Below, piece after piece: positions 8,107 through 16,990 of a stretch of 64,000 nt of DNA. The translations under genes and the position numbers were made by a program. This DNA is from TMP-86 sp964247385 (lineage in GTDB: Bacteria > Pseudomonadota > Gammaproteobacteria > Steroidobacterales > Steroidobacteraceae), in assembly GCA_964247385.1 (NCBI GenBank), contig CAXTUB010000001.1, forward strand, positions 1 to 64,000, given 5' to 3'. The notes beneath the pieces were generated by a model. The model saw only the letters and a list, made by a program, of their open reading frames with translations, was not told where the DNA came from and searched no databases. The stretch's first letter is position 1; each line of letters begins with the position of its first letter.

Positions 8107-9444
8107 ATGACACTTGAAGTGCGCGTTCCACAATTGCCCGAATCGGTGGCCGATGCGACGCTCGTCTCTTGGCACAAGCAGCCCGGCGATCCGGTGGCGC
8201 GTGACGAGAATTTGGTCGATCTCGAGACGGATAAGGTCGTGCTCGAGGTGCCGGCGCCGAGCGCCGGCGTGCTCAAGGAGATTCGCCTTACGAAAGGCGC
8301 CACCGTCACGAGTGGAGATGTGCTCGGAGTGATCGAGCCCGCATCCGCCACCTCGGGCGCTGTTGCTACTTCGGGCATTGCTGCGGCTTCGGGTGCAGCT
8401 TCGGGCACGGCGTCAACTCCTCACGCGGCATCGCATGTCTCCGGCGCGCCCGCGGCGGCAGCAACTTCGCAGGCCCCCAAGTTGAGTCCGGCGGCGCGCC
8501 GCCTTGCCGAAGAGAATCGGCTGGATCCGGCGCAGGTGAGCGGCTCGGGACGCGACGGCCGAGTGTCGAAAGCAGATGTGGTCAGCCATTTGTCCAGTCG
8601 CGACTCCGCGCCTTCGAAACGCAACGCGCCGTCGAGCAATGCCGCGCCAGCGAGCCACCACGCCCCGATCGATGCCAGGCTGCCAAGCGACACCGAGCCG
8701 CCGCGCGGCGCCTCGCAGAGCTCATCTGGATCAGCGGCGCAAAGCGTGCGCGAGCGCCGGGTTCCCATGTCCCGCTTGCGCGCTCGCATTGCCGAGCGCA
8801 TGGTGCAAGCGCAATCCACGCAAGCTCTGCTCACCTCCTTCAATGAAGTGGATTTGTCGCAGGTTTTGAGCCTGCGAGCTCGCTTCAAAGAGGAGTTCGA
8901 GAGCAACGCCGGCGCGAAACTCGGCTTCATGTCGTTCTTCGTTCGCGCTTGCGTCGCGGCGCTCAAGAAATTCCCGAACGTCAACGGGGCGATCGACGGC
9001 GATGATATTGTTTACCATGATTTCTACGACATCGGTGTGGCCGTCTCGACGGATCGCGGGCTCATCGTGCCGGTGCTGCGCGATGCGGGCACGCTGAGCT
9101 TTGCGCAAATCGAGAAGGCCATTGCCGAATTCGCGCGGCGCGCGCGTGACGGCAGCATCACTTTGCAAGAGTTGAGCGGCGGAACGTTCACCATTACGAA
9201 TGGCGGCGTCTTCGGCTCGCTCCTGTCCACGCCCATCGTCAATTCACCACAGAGCGCGATTCTCGGCATGCACAAAATTCAGGAGCGTCCCGTCGCGGTG
9301 AGCGGCCAAGTCGAGATCAGGCCCATGATGTATGTGGCATTGACCTATGATCACCGGCTCATCGACGGGCGCGATGCCGTGCAGTTTCTCGTCGCGGTCA
9401 AGGAACGCCTGGAAGACCCTTCTCGTCTGCTGCTTGATCTATGA
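8107..9444 (+). CDS. sucB: Dihydrolipoyllysine-residue succinyltransferase (E2 of 2-oxoglutarate dehydrogenase)
   Basis: A 445-residue E2 core. The lipoyl domain is residues 1-75, with the lipoylated Lys43 in DLETDKVV. An Ala/Ser-rich linker follows, then the peripheral subunit-binding domain (~122-155, LSPAARRLAEENRLDPAQV and GRDGRVSKADV), a second flexible linker, and the catalytic domain from RRVPMSRLRARIAERMVQAQ to the catalytic motif TYDHRLIDGRDAV. The ATG at 8107 gives the canonical lipoyl N-terminus (MTLEVRVPQLPESV); a longer frame from 8002 overlaps sucA and is not credible. The linkers are unusually rich in Ala, Ser and Gly. Confidence 0.96.
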   Translation: MTLEVRVPQLPESVADATLVSWHKQPGDPVARDENLVDLETDKVVLEVPAPSAGVLKEIRLTKGATVTSGDVLGVIEPASATSGAVATSGIAAASGAASGTASTPHAASHVSGAPAAAATSQAPKLSPAARRLAEENRLDPAQVSGSGRDGRVSKADVVSHLSSRDSAPSKRNAPSSNAAPASHHAPIDARLPSDTEPPRGASQSSSGSAAQSVRERRVPMSRLRARIAERMVQAQSTQALLTSFNEVDLSQVLSLRARFKEEFESNAGAKLGFMSFFVRACVAALKKFPNVNGAIDGDDIVYHDFYDIGVAVSTDRGLIVPVLRDAGTLSFAQIEKAIAEFARRARDGSITLQELSGGTFTITNGGVFGSLLSTPIVNSPQSAILGMHKIQERPVAVSGQVEIRPMMYVALTYDHRLIDGRDAVQFLVAVKERLEDPSRLLLDL

Positions 9445-10865
9445 GCGATTCATTCGACGTGGTGGTGATTGGGGCTGGTCCGGCCGGCTATCCTGCAGCG
9501 ATTCGCGCGGCGCAGAACAAGATGCGTGTGGCGTGCGTGGATGAATGGAAGAATTTAGATGGCTCGCACACGCTTGGCGGAACCTGCTTGAACGCCGGCT
9601 GCATTCCGTCCAAAGCGCTGCTCGAATCGTCGGAGCTATATCATCGCGCCCGTTCGGAGTTTGCCGAACACGGCATTCAAGTGGGTCACCTCAAACTCGA
9701 CCTAGCCGCCATGCAGTCGCGCCGTGCGCAGGTGGTGAAAACCATGACGGGGGGCATTGCTGCGCTGTTCAAGGCCAACGGCGTAGAAGCGGTGCAAGGA
9801 CACGGCAAAGTGCTCGGCCCCAATCGCGTCGAAGTCACCCGGGGTGAGACGAAGCGCTTATTGCAAGCGTGTTACATCGTGCTTGCACCGGGCTCGGTCC
9901 CCATCGAGTTGCCGCACCTGGCGTTCGATGGCAAATACATCGTCGATTCATGGCGCGCGCTCGAGCTCGACGCAGTGCCTCGACGCTTGGGCGTGATTGG
10001 TGCCGGAGTGATTGGCCTCGAGCTCGGCAGCGTCTGGCGGAGGCTCGGAAGCGAAGTGACGGTGCTCGAGGCGCTCGAGCAACTTCTGCCTGCCGCCGAT
10101 GCGGCGATCGCAAAGGAGGCGCAGCGCCAGTTCAAGAAGCAGGGCATTGAGGTCAAGCTCGGAGCGAAAGTTTCAGCCGCGCAAGTCAAAGGCAATGAAG
10201 TGCTGGTCACTTATTCCGATGGCAACGGGCAAGGCTCGTTGGTGGTCGACCGGCTCATTGTTGCGGTGGGGCGCAAGCCTCTGACGCGTGATCTCCTGAC
10301 GCCCGAGTCGGGGGTGCGAACCGATGCACGCGGCTTCATTGAAGTGGATGCGCATTGCCAGACCACGGCGCAGGGCGTCTGGGCCGTCGGCGATGCCGTG
10401 CGAGGCCCGATGCTGGCTCATAAAGGCAAGGAAGAAGGCATCATGGTCGCGGATCGCATCGCAGGTCTGTTCGGCGAGGTTAACTACGGGGCTATCCCGT
10501 CGGTCGTGTACACAGCCCCCGAGATTGCATGGGTGGGGCAGAGCGAAGAGCAAGTCAAAGCGTCCGGTAGAGCTTACAAAGTCGGCAGCTTTCCCTTCTC
10601 GGCCAGCGGCCGCGCGCGCGCCATGGACATGCCTGCTGGCTTTGTCAAAGTCATCAGTGCCGCGGACGATGACGAAATTCTGGGCGTGCACATCATTGGC
10701 CCGCTCGCCGGAGAATTGATCGCCGAGGCGGTGCTCGCAATGGAGTATTCGGCGAGTACGGAAGATTTGCAGCGGACCATGCACGCACACCCCACGCTGT
10801 CTGAAGCGGTACATGAAGCTGCGTTGAGCGTGGACAAGCGCGCCATCGACGCAATCAATCGTTGA
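9441..10865 (+). CDS. lpdA: Dihydrolipoyl dehydrogenase (E3)
   Basis: A 474-residue flavoprotein that reoxidises the dihydrolipoyl groups of SucB with NAD. It has the N-terminal FAD fold (VVVIGAGPAGYPAAIRAAQ), the redox-active disulfide motif GGTCLNAGCIPSKALL, the NAD-binding Rossmann motif GVIGAGVIGLELGSVWRRLG, the second FAD motif VWAVGDAVRGPMLAHKG, and the C-terminal interface with His-x4-Glu (MHAHPTLSEAVHEAAL). The ATG overlaps the sucB stop by 4 bases, so E2 and E3 are translationally coupled. Confidence 0.96.
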   Translation: MSDSFDVVVIGAGPAGYPAAIRAAQNKMRVACVDEWKNLDGSHTLGGTCLNAGCIPSKALLESSELYHRARSEFAEHGIQVGHLKLDLAAMQSRRAQVVKTMTGGIAALFKANGVEAVQGHGKVLGPNRVEVTRGETKRLLQACYIVLAPGSVPIELPHLAFDGKYIVDSWRALELDAVPRRLGVIGAGVIGLELGSVWRRLGSEVTVLEALEQLLPAADAAIAKEAQRQFKKQGIEVKLGAKVSAAQVKGNEVLVTYSDGNGQGSLVVDRLIVAVGRKPLTRDLLTPESGVRTDARGFIEVDAHCQTTAQGVWAVGDAVRGPMLAHKGKEEGIMVADRIAGLFGEVNYGAIPSVVYTAPEIAWVGQSEEQVKASGRAYKVGSFPFSASGRARAMDMPAGFVKVISAADDDEILGVHIIGPLAGELIAEAVLAMEYSASTEDLQRTMHAHPTLSEAVHEAALSVDKRAIDAINR

Positions 10866-10941
10866 ATTCAGTTCGACTGTCGTGCTCGGCAGGTGCCCCT
10901 CGATGTCGCGCCGCGGCTAGTGGCCGCTGCCCGCTCGACGT

Positions 10942-12966
10942 CTAACCCGAATGTGCGGGGCGAGCCGGGCGCCTGGCCTGCACGCGGCGCGCGCTCAGCA
11001 CGTGGGGCATCTTTTCAATGCGCATCAGCACTTTCGACAGTTGCGACAAGTCGCTGAGAACGAGGGTGAGGCTCATTTCGGCGGTGTGATCCTTGCGGCT
11101 CGTGGTCTGCATGCCGTTGATGCCGATGTTTTCTTCGGCAATGGCTGCGCCGATGTCGCGCACCAGGCCGTGCCGGTCCAGCGCGAGTATCTCGAGATGC
11201 ACGGCGAATTGCGCATTCGCATGTTGCGGCCACTCGATCGGCAGCACACGCGCGGGATGGAGCTGGCTCAAACGCAGGAAATTCCGGCATGCGCGCGCGT
11301 GGATGCTCACGCCTCGTCCCACAGCGATATAGCCGCCGATGGGCTCCGGTGGTAAGGGGGAGCAACATTTGGCGTAAGAGGATAACCAATCGCCCACTCG
11401 AGGCGCAGTCTCCGCAGCCGCCTTTGACGGCAGGCTGGGGTTGGGCGCAGCGTCGGTGGATCTCGAGATGCGCTTCGATGAATGCGACGGCGGTTGCGGC
11501 GCTGTGCGCGCCGCCGGCAGGGCATTTTCGACCCGCGCATCGTGCTGGCGAAACCACGCTTTGATTTTGGCGCGATGCTGCGCGCTTGCGACAAATTGCG
11601 CACGCGGCGCGAGCCAATCGCGCGACGGCCGCGCTTCCTTGGCCGTGAGAATTTGTACGACGTCGCCGTTTCGTAAGCGATGATTGAGCGGCACCATCCG
11701 ACCGTTGACCTTGGCGCCGCGCGTCCGATGCCCCACATCGGTGTGCACTCGGTAAGCAAAGTCGAGCGGCGTGCCGCCGCGCGGAACGTCGAGAATATCG
11801 CCGCGCGGGGTCAGCGCATGCACCCGGTCATGAAACAGACCTGCGCGCACTTTCTCGAGCAGGCCTCGCGCGGGCTCGGCGCCGTCCGGTGGGCTCAGTA
11901 GCGCGCGCAGCTCGTTGATCTTGCGCTCATACGCACGATCCGATCGGCCGCCCTCCTTATAGCGCCAATGAGATGAAACTCCGCCCTCGGCTTGCAGGTG
12001 CATTGCTTGCGTCCGAATCTGCACTTCGACTGCAAGCCCCGCTGGACCGAGCACGGCCGTGTGAAGCGACTGATAATGATTGTCCTTCGGTGTCGCAATG
12101 TAATCGTCGAACTCCGTAGCGATGAATGGCCAGCGCGCATGCACAATGCCGAGCGCGGCATAACAATCCGCGACGCTGTCGACCAGTACCCGCGCGGCAC
12201 GCACATCCATGAGCCTTTCGAACGCCAAACCCTTGCGCTGCATTTTTCGGTAAATGCTGTAGATATGCTTGGGTCGCGCAGACACCTGCGCGGCGATGCC
12301 CGCGCGAGCAAGCTCTTCGTGCAGCTGCGCACGGAATTCGCGCAGATATTCTTCGCGCTCGGTGCGGCTCGAGCTCAACACCTGCGCGATGCGCGAGTAA
12401 TGCGCGGGCTCGAGCGCACGGAATGCAAGATCCTCGAGCTCCCATTTCAACTGCCACACGCCCAGCCGGTTCGCAAGCGGTGCATGAATCTCCTGTGTTT
12501 CGATGGCGAGCCTGCGCTGCGCATCGAGCGGCAGGCTGCGCATGCTGCGCAGACGCTGCAGTTGCTCGGCCAGCCGCACCAGCACCAGCCGAACGTCCGC
12601 CACCATCGCGATGAGCATCTTGCGCAGACCCTCGGTCTGCCCGCGCGTCAGCGCGGATTCTGCGGTCCAGTCGTGCGGCAAGCGAAACTGGCCGAGCGAC
12701 TGCAGATCGCGCGTCAGATCGGCAGCGGCAAGGCCAAATTGCGCAATGAGCGCGTCGCGCTGCGATGGCTGCGAGCGCGTATTTCCTTGCAGCGCCGTGG
12801 CGATGACGAGCGCGTCTTCCCCATCGAGGCCACGCACGATCTCGGCCGCTTCCAACGCCGCTCGCGCCGCCGAGCCGGCGCCACCTTCTTGATCGAGACG
12901 CAGCGCATCGAGCGCAGCTCGCAGGCTCTCGCTCATGGGGCGCAAAGGATACGTCGGGGTTTCCAT
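10942..12966 (-). CDS. relA: RelA-type (p)ppGpp synthetase
   Basis: A 674-residue long RSH protein. The N-terminal domain lacks the HD hydrolase motif, as in monofunctional RelA. The synthetase domain spans ~240-370 (KHIYSIYRKMQRKG, the ExDD-type EFDDYIATPKDNHYQSLHT, VEVQIRTQAMH, HWRYKEGG). A TGS domain lies at ~395-460 (VHALTPRGDILDVPRGGTPL), a conserved Cys/zinc-finger-like region at YAKCCSPLPPEPIGGYIAVG, and a C-terminal ACT domain (~595-665, ILALDRHGLVRDIGAAIAEE). It makes the stringent-response alarmone on stalled ribosomes. It is divergent from ruvC across about 110 bases and convergent with lpd. Confidence 0.93.
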   Translation of the reverse strand: METPTYPLRPMSESLRAALDALRLDQEGGAGSAARAALEAAEIVRGLDGEDALVIATALQGNTRSQPSQRDALIAQFGLAAADLTRDLQSLGQFRLPHDWTAESALTRGQTEGLRKMLIAMVADVRLVLVRLAEQLQRLRSMRSLPLDAQRRLAIETQEIHAPLANRLGVWQLKWELEDLAFRALEPAHYSRIAQVLSSSRTEREEYLREFRAQLHEELARAGIAAQVSARPKHIYSIYRKMQRKGLAFERLMDVRAARVLVDSVADCYAALGIVHARWPFIATEFDDYIATPKDNHYQSLHTAVLGPAGLAVEVQIRTQAMHLQAEGGVSSHWRYKEGGRSDRAYERKINELRALLSPPDGAEPARGLLEKVRAGLFHDRVHALTPRGDILDVPRGGTPLDFAYRVHTDVGHRTRGAKVNGRMVPLNHRLRNGDVVQILTAKEARPSRDWLAPRAQFVASAQHRAKIKAWFRQHDARVENALPAARTAPQPPSHSSKRISRSTDAAPNPSLPSKAAAETAPRVGDWLSSYAKCCSPLPPEPIGGYIAVGRGVSIHARACRNFLRLSQLHPARVLPIEWPQHANAQFAVHLEILALDRHGLVRDIGAAIAEENIGINGMQTTSRKDHTAEMSLTLVLSDLSQLSKVLMRIEKMPHVLSARRVQARRPARPAHSG

Positions 12967-13075
12967 GCTCCTGCTCGATGGCTCGGTGCGCTCGAATTTG
13001 CTTCGAGCAGTCCGCGGCAGCGCGTGAAGTGTGCCGAGGCGCTATCATAATCACTCGGTGTCATGGCGGTGAAGT

Positions 13076-13573
13076 TTGCGAATACTTGGTATCGATCCTG
13101 GCTCGCAACGCACAGGGTTCGGCGTTCTCGATGCGATTGGCGGCCGCCTGCGGTATGTGGCGAGCGGCGTCATCGACACGCGGGGCGGGACGTTCGATGC
13201 GCGCCTGCGCGAAATATTTCGTTGCGTGCGTGCCTTGGTCGAGCAACACCGGCCCAATGAGATTGCCATCGAGCGGGTGTTCATGAAGAACAACGCTGAC
13301 AGCGCGTTGAAACTTGGCCAAGCGCGAGGCGCGGCCATCTGCGGGCTATTCGACTGCGAGGCCGCCGTATTCGAATACGCGCCGCGCCAGATCAAGCTCG
13401 CGGTGGCGGGTAGCGGAAGTGCCGAGAAAATACAGGTGCAATGGATGGTGCGCGACCTGTTGAGCCTTGACGGCAAGCCGTCCGTCGATGCGGCCGACGC
13501 GCTGGCGGCCGCGATTTGTCATGCGCTGCGCGGTTCTTTGCTCATGCGTTATCCCTCGGCTCGACGCGCATGA
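13076..13573 (+). CDS. ruvC: Crossover junction endodeoxyribonuclease RuvC
   Basis: A 165-residue Holliday-junction resolvase. The acidic catalytic residues are visible: Asp7 in RILGIDPGSQRTGFG, Glu in AIERVFMKNNADSALKLGQA, and the two Asp of VDAADALAAAICHA. The frame has a TGA just upstream (13070), so translation must start at TTG 13076, which gives the canonical N-terminus. It is the first gene of ruvC-ruvA-ruvB and lies 28 bases before ruvA. Confidence 0.95.
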   Translation: MRILGIDPGSQRTGFGVLDAIGGRLRYVASGVIDTRGGTFDARLREIFRCVRALVEQHRPNEIAIERVFMKNNADSALKLGQARGAAICGLFDCEAAVFEYAPRQIKLAVAGSGSAEKIQVQWMVRDLLSLDGKPSVDAADALAAAICHALRGSLLMRYPSARRA

Positions 13574-13601
13574 GCGGGCATTTCAAGATGGGCAGTGGCG
13601 C

Positions 13602-14201
13602 GTGATCGGCTATCTCAAGGGACTCATCGCCGCCAAGCATCCGCCAACGCTGACCCTGGACGTGCACGGCGTCGGCTACGAGCTCGATGCGCCCATGTCG
13701 ACGTTCTACCGCTTGCCGGCGGCCGGGGAGGCTGTCGCATTGCATACACACTTGGTGGTGCGTGAAGATGCTCATACATTGTTCGGTTTTGCGACCGAGA
13801 GTGAGCGCAAGCTGTTTCGCGCATTGCTCAAAATATCCGGCGTCGGACCAAAAATGGCATTGGGAATTCTATCCGGATCGAGCGTGGAGGATTTTTTGAG
13901 CGTCGTCGAGACCGAGAACGCCGCCATGCTCACTCGCATCCCCGGAATTGGCCGCAAGACGGCCGAGCGGGTGATCATCGAGATGCGCGGTAACACGTTG
14001 AATAGGCTGCTCGATAGTGCGGGCAAGTCCGAGCCCGGCGCTTCCACGCAATCCAACGCGCAAGCCGAGGCGTTCGGTGCGTTGGTGGCGCTTGGCTACA
14101 AACCTGCCGAAGTGAGCCGGCTCATGCAGGGCGATGACGACGCCGACGCAAGCGCCGAAGAGATGATTCGGCGTGCGCTCAAGAAGGCATTCAAGCCGTG
14201 A
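13602..14201 (+). CDS. ruvA: Holliday junction branch migration protein RuvA
   Basis: A 199-residue DNA-binding subunit that targets RuvB to four-way junctions. It has the N-terminal OB fold (VIGYLKGLIAAKHPPTLTLDV), two helix-hairpin-helix motifs (ISGVGPKMALGIL and IPGIGRKTAERVIIEM) and a C-terminal RuvB-binding domain (EAFGALVALGYKPAEVSRLM). The GTG at 13602 was chosen because it gives the normal RuvA N-terminus (MIGYLKG); an ATG at 13467 would overlap ruvC by more than 100 bases. Confidence 0.95.
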   Translation: MIGYLKGLIAAKHPPTLTLDVHGVGYELDAPMSTFYRLPAAGEAVALHTHLVVREDAHTLFGFATESERKLFRALLKISGVGPKMALGILSGSSVEDFLSVVETENAAMLTRIPGIGRKTAERVIIEMRGNTLNRLLDSAGKSEPGASTQSNAQAEAFGALVALGYKPAEVSRLMQGDDDADASAEEMIRRALKKAFKP

Positions 14202-14226
14202 CGAAAGCACATCGCTCGAGCCATGG

Positions 14227-14262
14227 TCTCACTTGAAGGCAGCATCTCACTTGAAGGCAGCA
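14227..14262. repeat. 18-bp direct tandem duplication between ruvA and ruvB
   Basis: Two perfect copies of TCTCACTTGAAGGCAGCA lie head to tail at 14227-14244 and 14245-14262. A third degenerate unit (TCCCATTGAAGCCGGC) follows. The repeat is in the 104-base ruvA-ruvB gap. It may be a replication-slippage duplication. Confidence 0.85.
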
Positions 14263-14305
14263 TCCCATTGAAGCCGGCCTCCTCGAAGCCCGCGTCGTTG
14301 AGCGA

Positions 14306-15355
14306 ATGAGCATTCAGACCGATCGCGTCACGAGCGCAGCGCCGGTGCGCGAAGACGAGGCCGTGGATCGCGCCGTGAGACCGAAGCGGCTCGGCGACTA
14401 CATCGGCCAGGCAAGTGTCAAGGCGCAGCTGGAAATTTTCATTGCCGCCGCACGGCAGCGCGGCGAGGCGCTCGATCACGTGCTCGTGTTCGGACCACCC
14501 GGTCTCGGCAAGACCACGCTTGCGAACATCATCGCCAATGAGCTGCAAGTGGGTTTACGCCAGACGTCCGGGCCCGTGCTGGAGCGGCCGGGCGACCTTG
14601 CAGCGCTACTCACCAATCTCGAGCCGCGAGATGTGTTATTCGTCGATGAGATTCATCGCTTGAGCGCGGTCGTCGAAGAAGTGCTGTATCCGGCCATGGA
14701 AGATTATCAGCTCGATATCATGATCGGCGAAGGTGCGGGCGCGCGTTCCATCAAGCTCGACTTGCCGCCTTTTACGCTCGTGGGCGCAACCACGCGGGCG
14801 GGGCTGTTGACCTCGCCGTTGCGCGATCGCTTTGGCATCGTGCAGCGGCTCGAGTTTTATTCAACCGATGAGCTCGCCGAGATCGTGCAGAGGAGTGCGG
14901 CCATCCTCAAATTGAAGACGGCTTTCGAGGCTGCCGCCAAGATTGCCGAGCGTTCGCGTGGCACGCCGCGTATCGCCAACCGCCTGCTGCGCCGCGTGCG
15001 TGATTACGCAGAGGTGCGCGCCGGAGGAGACATCTCGGCGGCCGTCGCGGTCGCGGCGCTCGATATGCTGGATGTCGATCCGCTCGGCTTCGACATTCTG
15101 GATCGAAAGCTCCTGCTCACCGTGATCGAACGCTTTGCCGGAGGGCCGGTCGGCATCGACAGTCTTGCCGCGGCCATGAGCGAGGAGCGCGGCACGCTCG
15201 AAGACGTGGTCGAGCCCTACCTCATTCAACAAGGCTTCCTCACCCGCACGGCGCGCGGCCGCATCGCGACTCCCACGGCGTATGCGCACTTTGGCTTGCC
15301 TGCTCCCACGTCGGCCAGCGGTGCCAACCTCGCGCTATTCCGAGAAGGAACGTGA
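14306..15355 (+). CDS. ruvB: Holliday junction branch migration DNA helicase RuvB
   Basis: A 349-residue AAA+ motor that drives branch migration with RuvA. Landmarks are the RuvB N-terminus (RPKRLGDYIGQASVKAQLEI), Walker A GPPGLGKTTL, Walker B FVDEIHRLS, sensor GATTRAGLLTSPLRDRFGI, arginine-finger region GTPRIANRLLRRVRDYA, and the C-terminal winged helix (EPYLIQQGFLTRTARGRIAT). The ATG at 14306 gives the normal length. The frame is open upstream, but the family similarity does not extend there. Confidence 0.96.
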   Translation: MSIQTDRVTSAAPVREDEAVDRAVRPKRLGDYIGQASVKAQLEIFIAAARQRGEALDHVLVFGPPGLGKTTLANIIANELQVGLRQTSGPVLERPGDLAALLTNLEPRDVLFVDEIHRLSAVVEEVLYPAMEDYQLDIMIGEGAGARSIKLDLPPFTLVGATTRAGLLTSPLRDRFGIVQRLEFYSTDELAEIVQRSAAILKLKTAFEAAAKIAERSRGTPRIANRLLRRVRDYAEVRAGGDISAAVAVAALDMLDVDPLGFDILDRKLLLTVIERFAGGPVGIDSLAAAMSEERGTLEDVVEPYLIQQGFLTRTARGRIATPTAYAHFGLPAPTSASGANLALFREGT

Positions 15356-15786
15356 GCGATGCCGGGATTTGCGCGCGGGCCGCGCCCGAGTATGCACTGA
15401 CCCTGCGCGTGTATTGGGAAGACACGGATGCGGGCGGGGTCGTTTACTACGCCAATTACCTCAAATTCATGGAACGCTGCCGCACGGAATGGCTGCGACA
15501 GCTTGGCGTGGATCAGCATCGGCTGCGCGCGGAACGGCAGTTACAATTCGCGGTCGTACGCGTCAGCGTCGAGTACTTGCGGCCGGCGGTGTTGGACGAT
15601 GAACTGCGCGTGACTGCTACGCTCACGCGCATGTCGGGCGCGTCTTTCAGTTTCGACCAGACGATCTGGCGGAATGAATCGAAACTCGCGCAGGGCGAAG
15701 CGCGCATTGCGTGCCTCGATTCCATGAGCTTGCGTCCGCGGAGCATTCCAGCGGACATTTTGCGGGAGTGGCGCATTGAACAATGA
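15352..15786 (+). CDS. ybgC: Tol-Pal-associated acyl-CoA thioesterase YbgC
   Basis: A 144-residue hotdog-fold thioesterase. The family motif VYWEDTDAGGVVYYANYLKF carries the catalytic Asp, followed by MERCRTEWLRQLGV. It starts with GTG overlapping the ruvB stop (GTGA) and its own stop overlaps the start of tolQ, so ruvB, ybgC and tolQ form one coupled unit. Its position at the head of the tol genes is conserved in gammaproteobacteria, where it is linked to phospholipid acyl metabolism. Confidence 0.92.
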   Translation: MSDAGICARAAPEYALTLRVYWEDTDAGGVVYYANYLKFMERCRTEWLRQLGVDQHRLRAERQLQFAVVRVSVEYLRPAVLDDELRVTATLTRMSGASFSFDQTIWRNESKLAQGEARIACLDSMSLRPRSIPADILREWRIEQ

Positions 15787-16498
15787 TCTTTCAGTTTGGA
15801 ATCTCGTGCTCGAAGCGAGCCCCATCGTGCAAGCTGTCATCGTGGTGCTATTGCTCGCGTCCGTCATTTCCTGGAGCATCATTTTCCGCAAGAGCCGCGT
15901 CATTTCGCGCGCCCGCGCCGGCGCCGATACGTTCGAAGAGGAGTTTTGGTCGGGCCGGGATCTCGGCGATTTATATCGGCTAATCGAGTCCAAGCGCGAC
16001 AGCGCCGGCCTCGAAAGCATTTTCGAGTCTGGATTTCGCGAGTTCAGCCGGTTGCGGCAACAAGCGTTGCCATCGGAACAATGGCTGGAGGGCGCCAGGC
16101 GCGCAATGCGAGTCGGGCAGTTGCGCGAAACCGATCGGCTCGAGCACCACCTGGCCATGCTCGCGACCGTCGGATCGACGAGTCCTTACGTGGGTTTGTT
16201 CGGCACGGTGTGGGGCATCATGAGCGCATTTCACAATCTGGGTAATGCGCAGCAAGCAACCCTTGCCGCGGTGGCGCCCGGCATTGCCGAGGCTTTGATT
16301 GCAACCGCCATCGGGTTGTTTGCCGCCATCCCGGCCGTGGTGGCCTACAATCGCTTCGCAGATCAAGTGAGCCGTCTCGAATTGCGCTTCGATGCTTTCA
16401 TGGAAGAGTTCTCGACCATTCTGCAGCGCAATTCTTCCGCATCACGCCAGTCGCAGCAGGCTGGCTCAGAGCCTGCAAGCCAAGCGCGGCAAGCTTAG
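15776..16498 (+). CDS. tolQ: Tol-Pal system inner-membrane protein TolQ
   Basis: A 240-residue MotA/TolQ/ExbB-family protein with three membrane segments: ~16-36 (SPIVQAVIVVLLLASVISWS), ~130-150 within GSTSPYVGLFGTVWGIMSAF, and ~168-190 (GIAEALIATAIGLFAAIPAV). With TolR it forms the proton channel that energises TolA during outer-membrane constriction at division. The only start that gives the canonical N-terminus is TTG at 15776, which overlaps the end of ybgC by 11 bases. Confidence 0.95.
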   Translation: MNNDLSVWNLVLEASPIVQAVIVVLLLASVISWSIIFRKSRVISRARAGADTFEEEFWSGRDLGDLYRLIESKRDSAGLESIFESGFREFSRLRQQALPSEQWLEGARRAMRVGQLRETDRLEHHLAMLATVGSTSPYVGLFGTVWGIMSAFHNLGNAQQATLAAVAPGIAEALIATAIGLFAAIPAVVAYNRFADQVSRLELRFDAFMEEFSTILQRNSSASRQSQQAGSEPASQARQA

Positions 16499-16530
16499 CG
16501 CCGTGATTCGTACGAGCTGGTTTTAGCATC

Positions 16531-16968
16531 ATGCGTCGCCGCAAGCTGATGGGCGAGATCAATGTCGTGCCATACATCGACGTGATGCTCGTGCTGCTCA
16601 TCGTATTCATGATTACTGCGCCGCTCTTGACCCAGGGAGTCAAAGTGGATTTGCCCAGCGCCAGCGCCCAGCCTATCGATGAGGAATTCATGGCAAAGCA
16701 TGAGCCGCTCGTGCTCACCGTGGATCGTGCCGGGCGGCTATATCTCAATATGGGGAAGGCGCAAGAGACACCGACCGATGAGCCGACCGTGCGCGCCCGG
16801 GTCGCCGCAGTGTTGCGGCGCGACTCGAAGACGCCCGTGCTCGTCAAGGCCGATTCGCGCGTGCCGTACGGCACCGTCGTGCGGGGCATGACGTTGCTGC
16901 AGGCCGCCGGAGCGGAAAAAGTGGGGCTCATCACCGAGCCGCCTCCCGAGAGCGCTAAGGCACCGTGA
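16531..16968 (+). CDS. tolR: Tol-Pal system protein TolR
   Basis: A 145-residue ExbD/TolR-family protein with one N-terminal membrane helix. Asp17 in the helix (VVPYIDVMLVLLIVFMI) is the proton-binding residue of the family. The C-terminal periplasmic domain (~55-140, VRARVAAVLRRDSKTPVLV, then KADSRVPYGTVVRGMTLLQ) is typical. It is 32 bases downstream of tolQ. Confidence 0.95.
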   Translation: MRRRKLMGEINVVPYIDVMLVLLIVFMITAPLLTQGVKVDLPSASAQPIDEEFMAKHEPLVLTVDRAGRLYLNMGKAQETPTDEPTVRARVAAVLRRDSKTPVLVKADSRVPYGTVVRGMTLLQAAGAEKVGLITEPPPESAKAP

Positions 16969-16990
16969 GCGTCGGTTTAGATCGCAGAGC

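Noticed and set aside
13063..13260. 65-codon ATG frame at the start of ruvC
   Set aside because: It is out of frame with RuvC and encodes no family; RuvC itself starts at TTG 13076 after an in-frame TGA.
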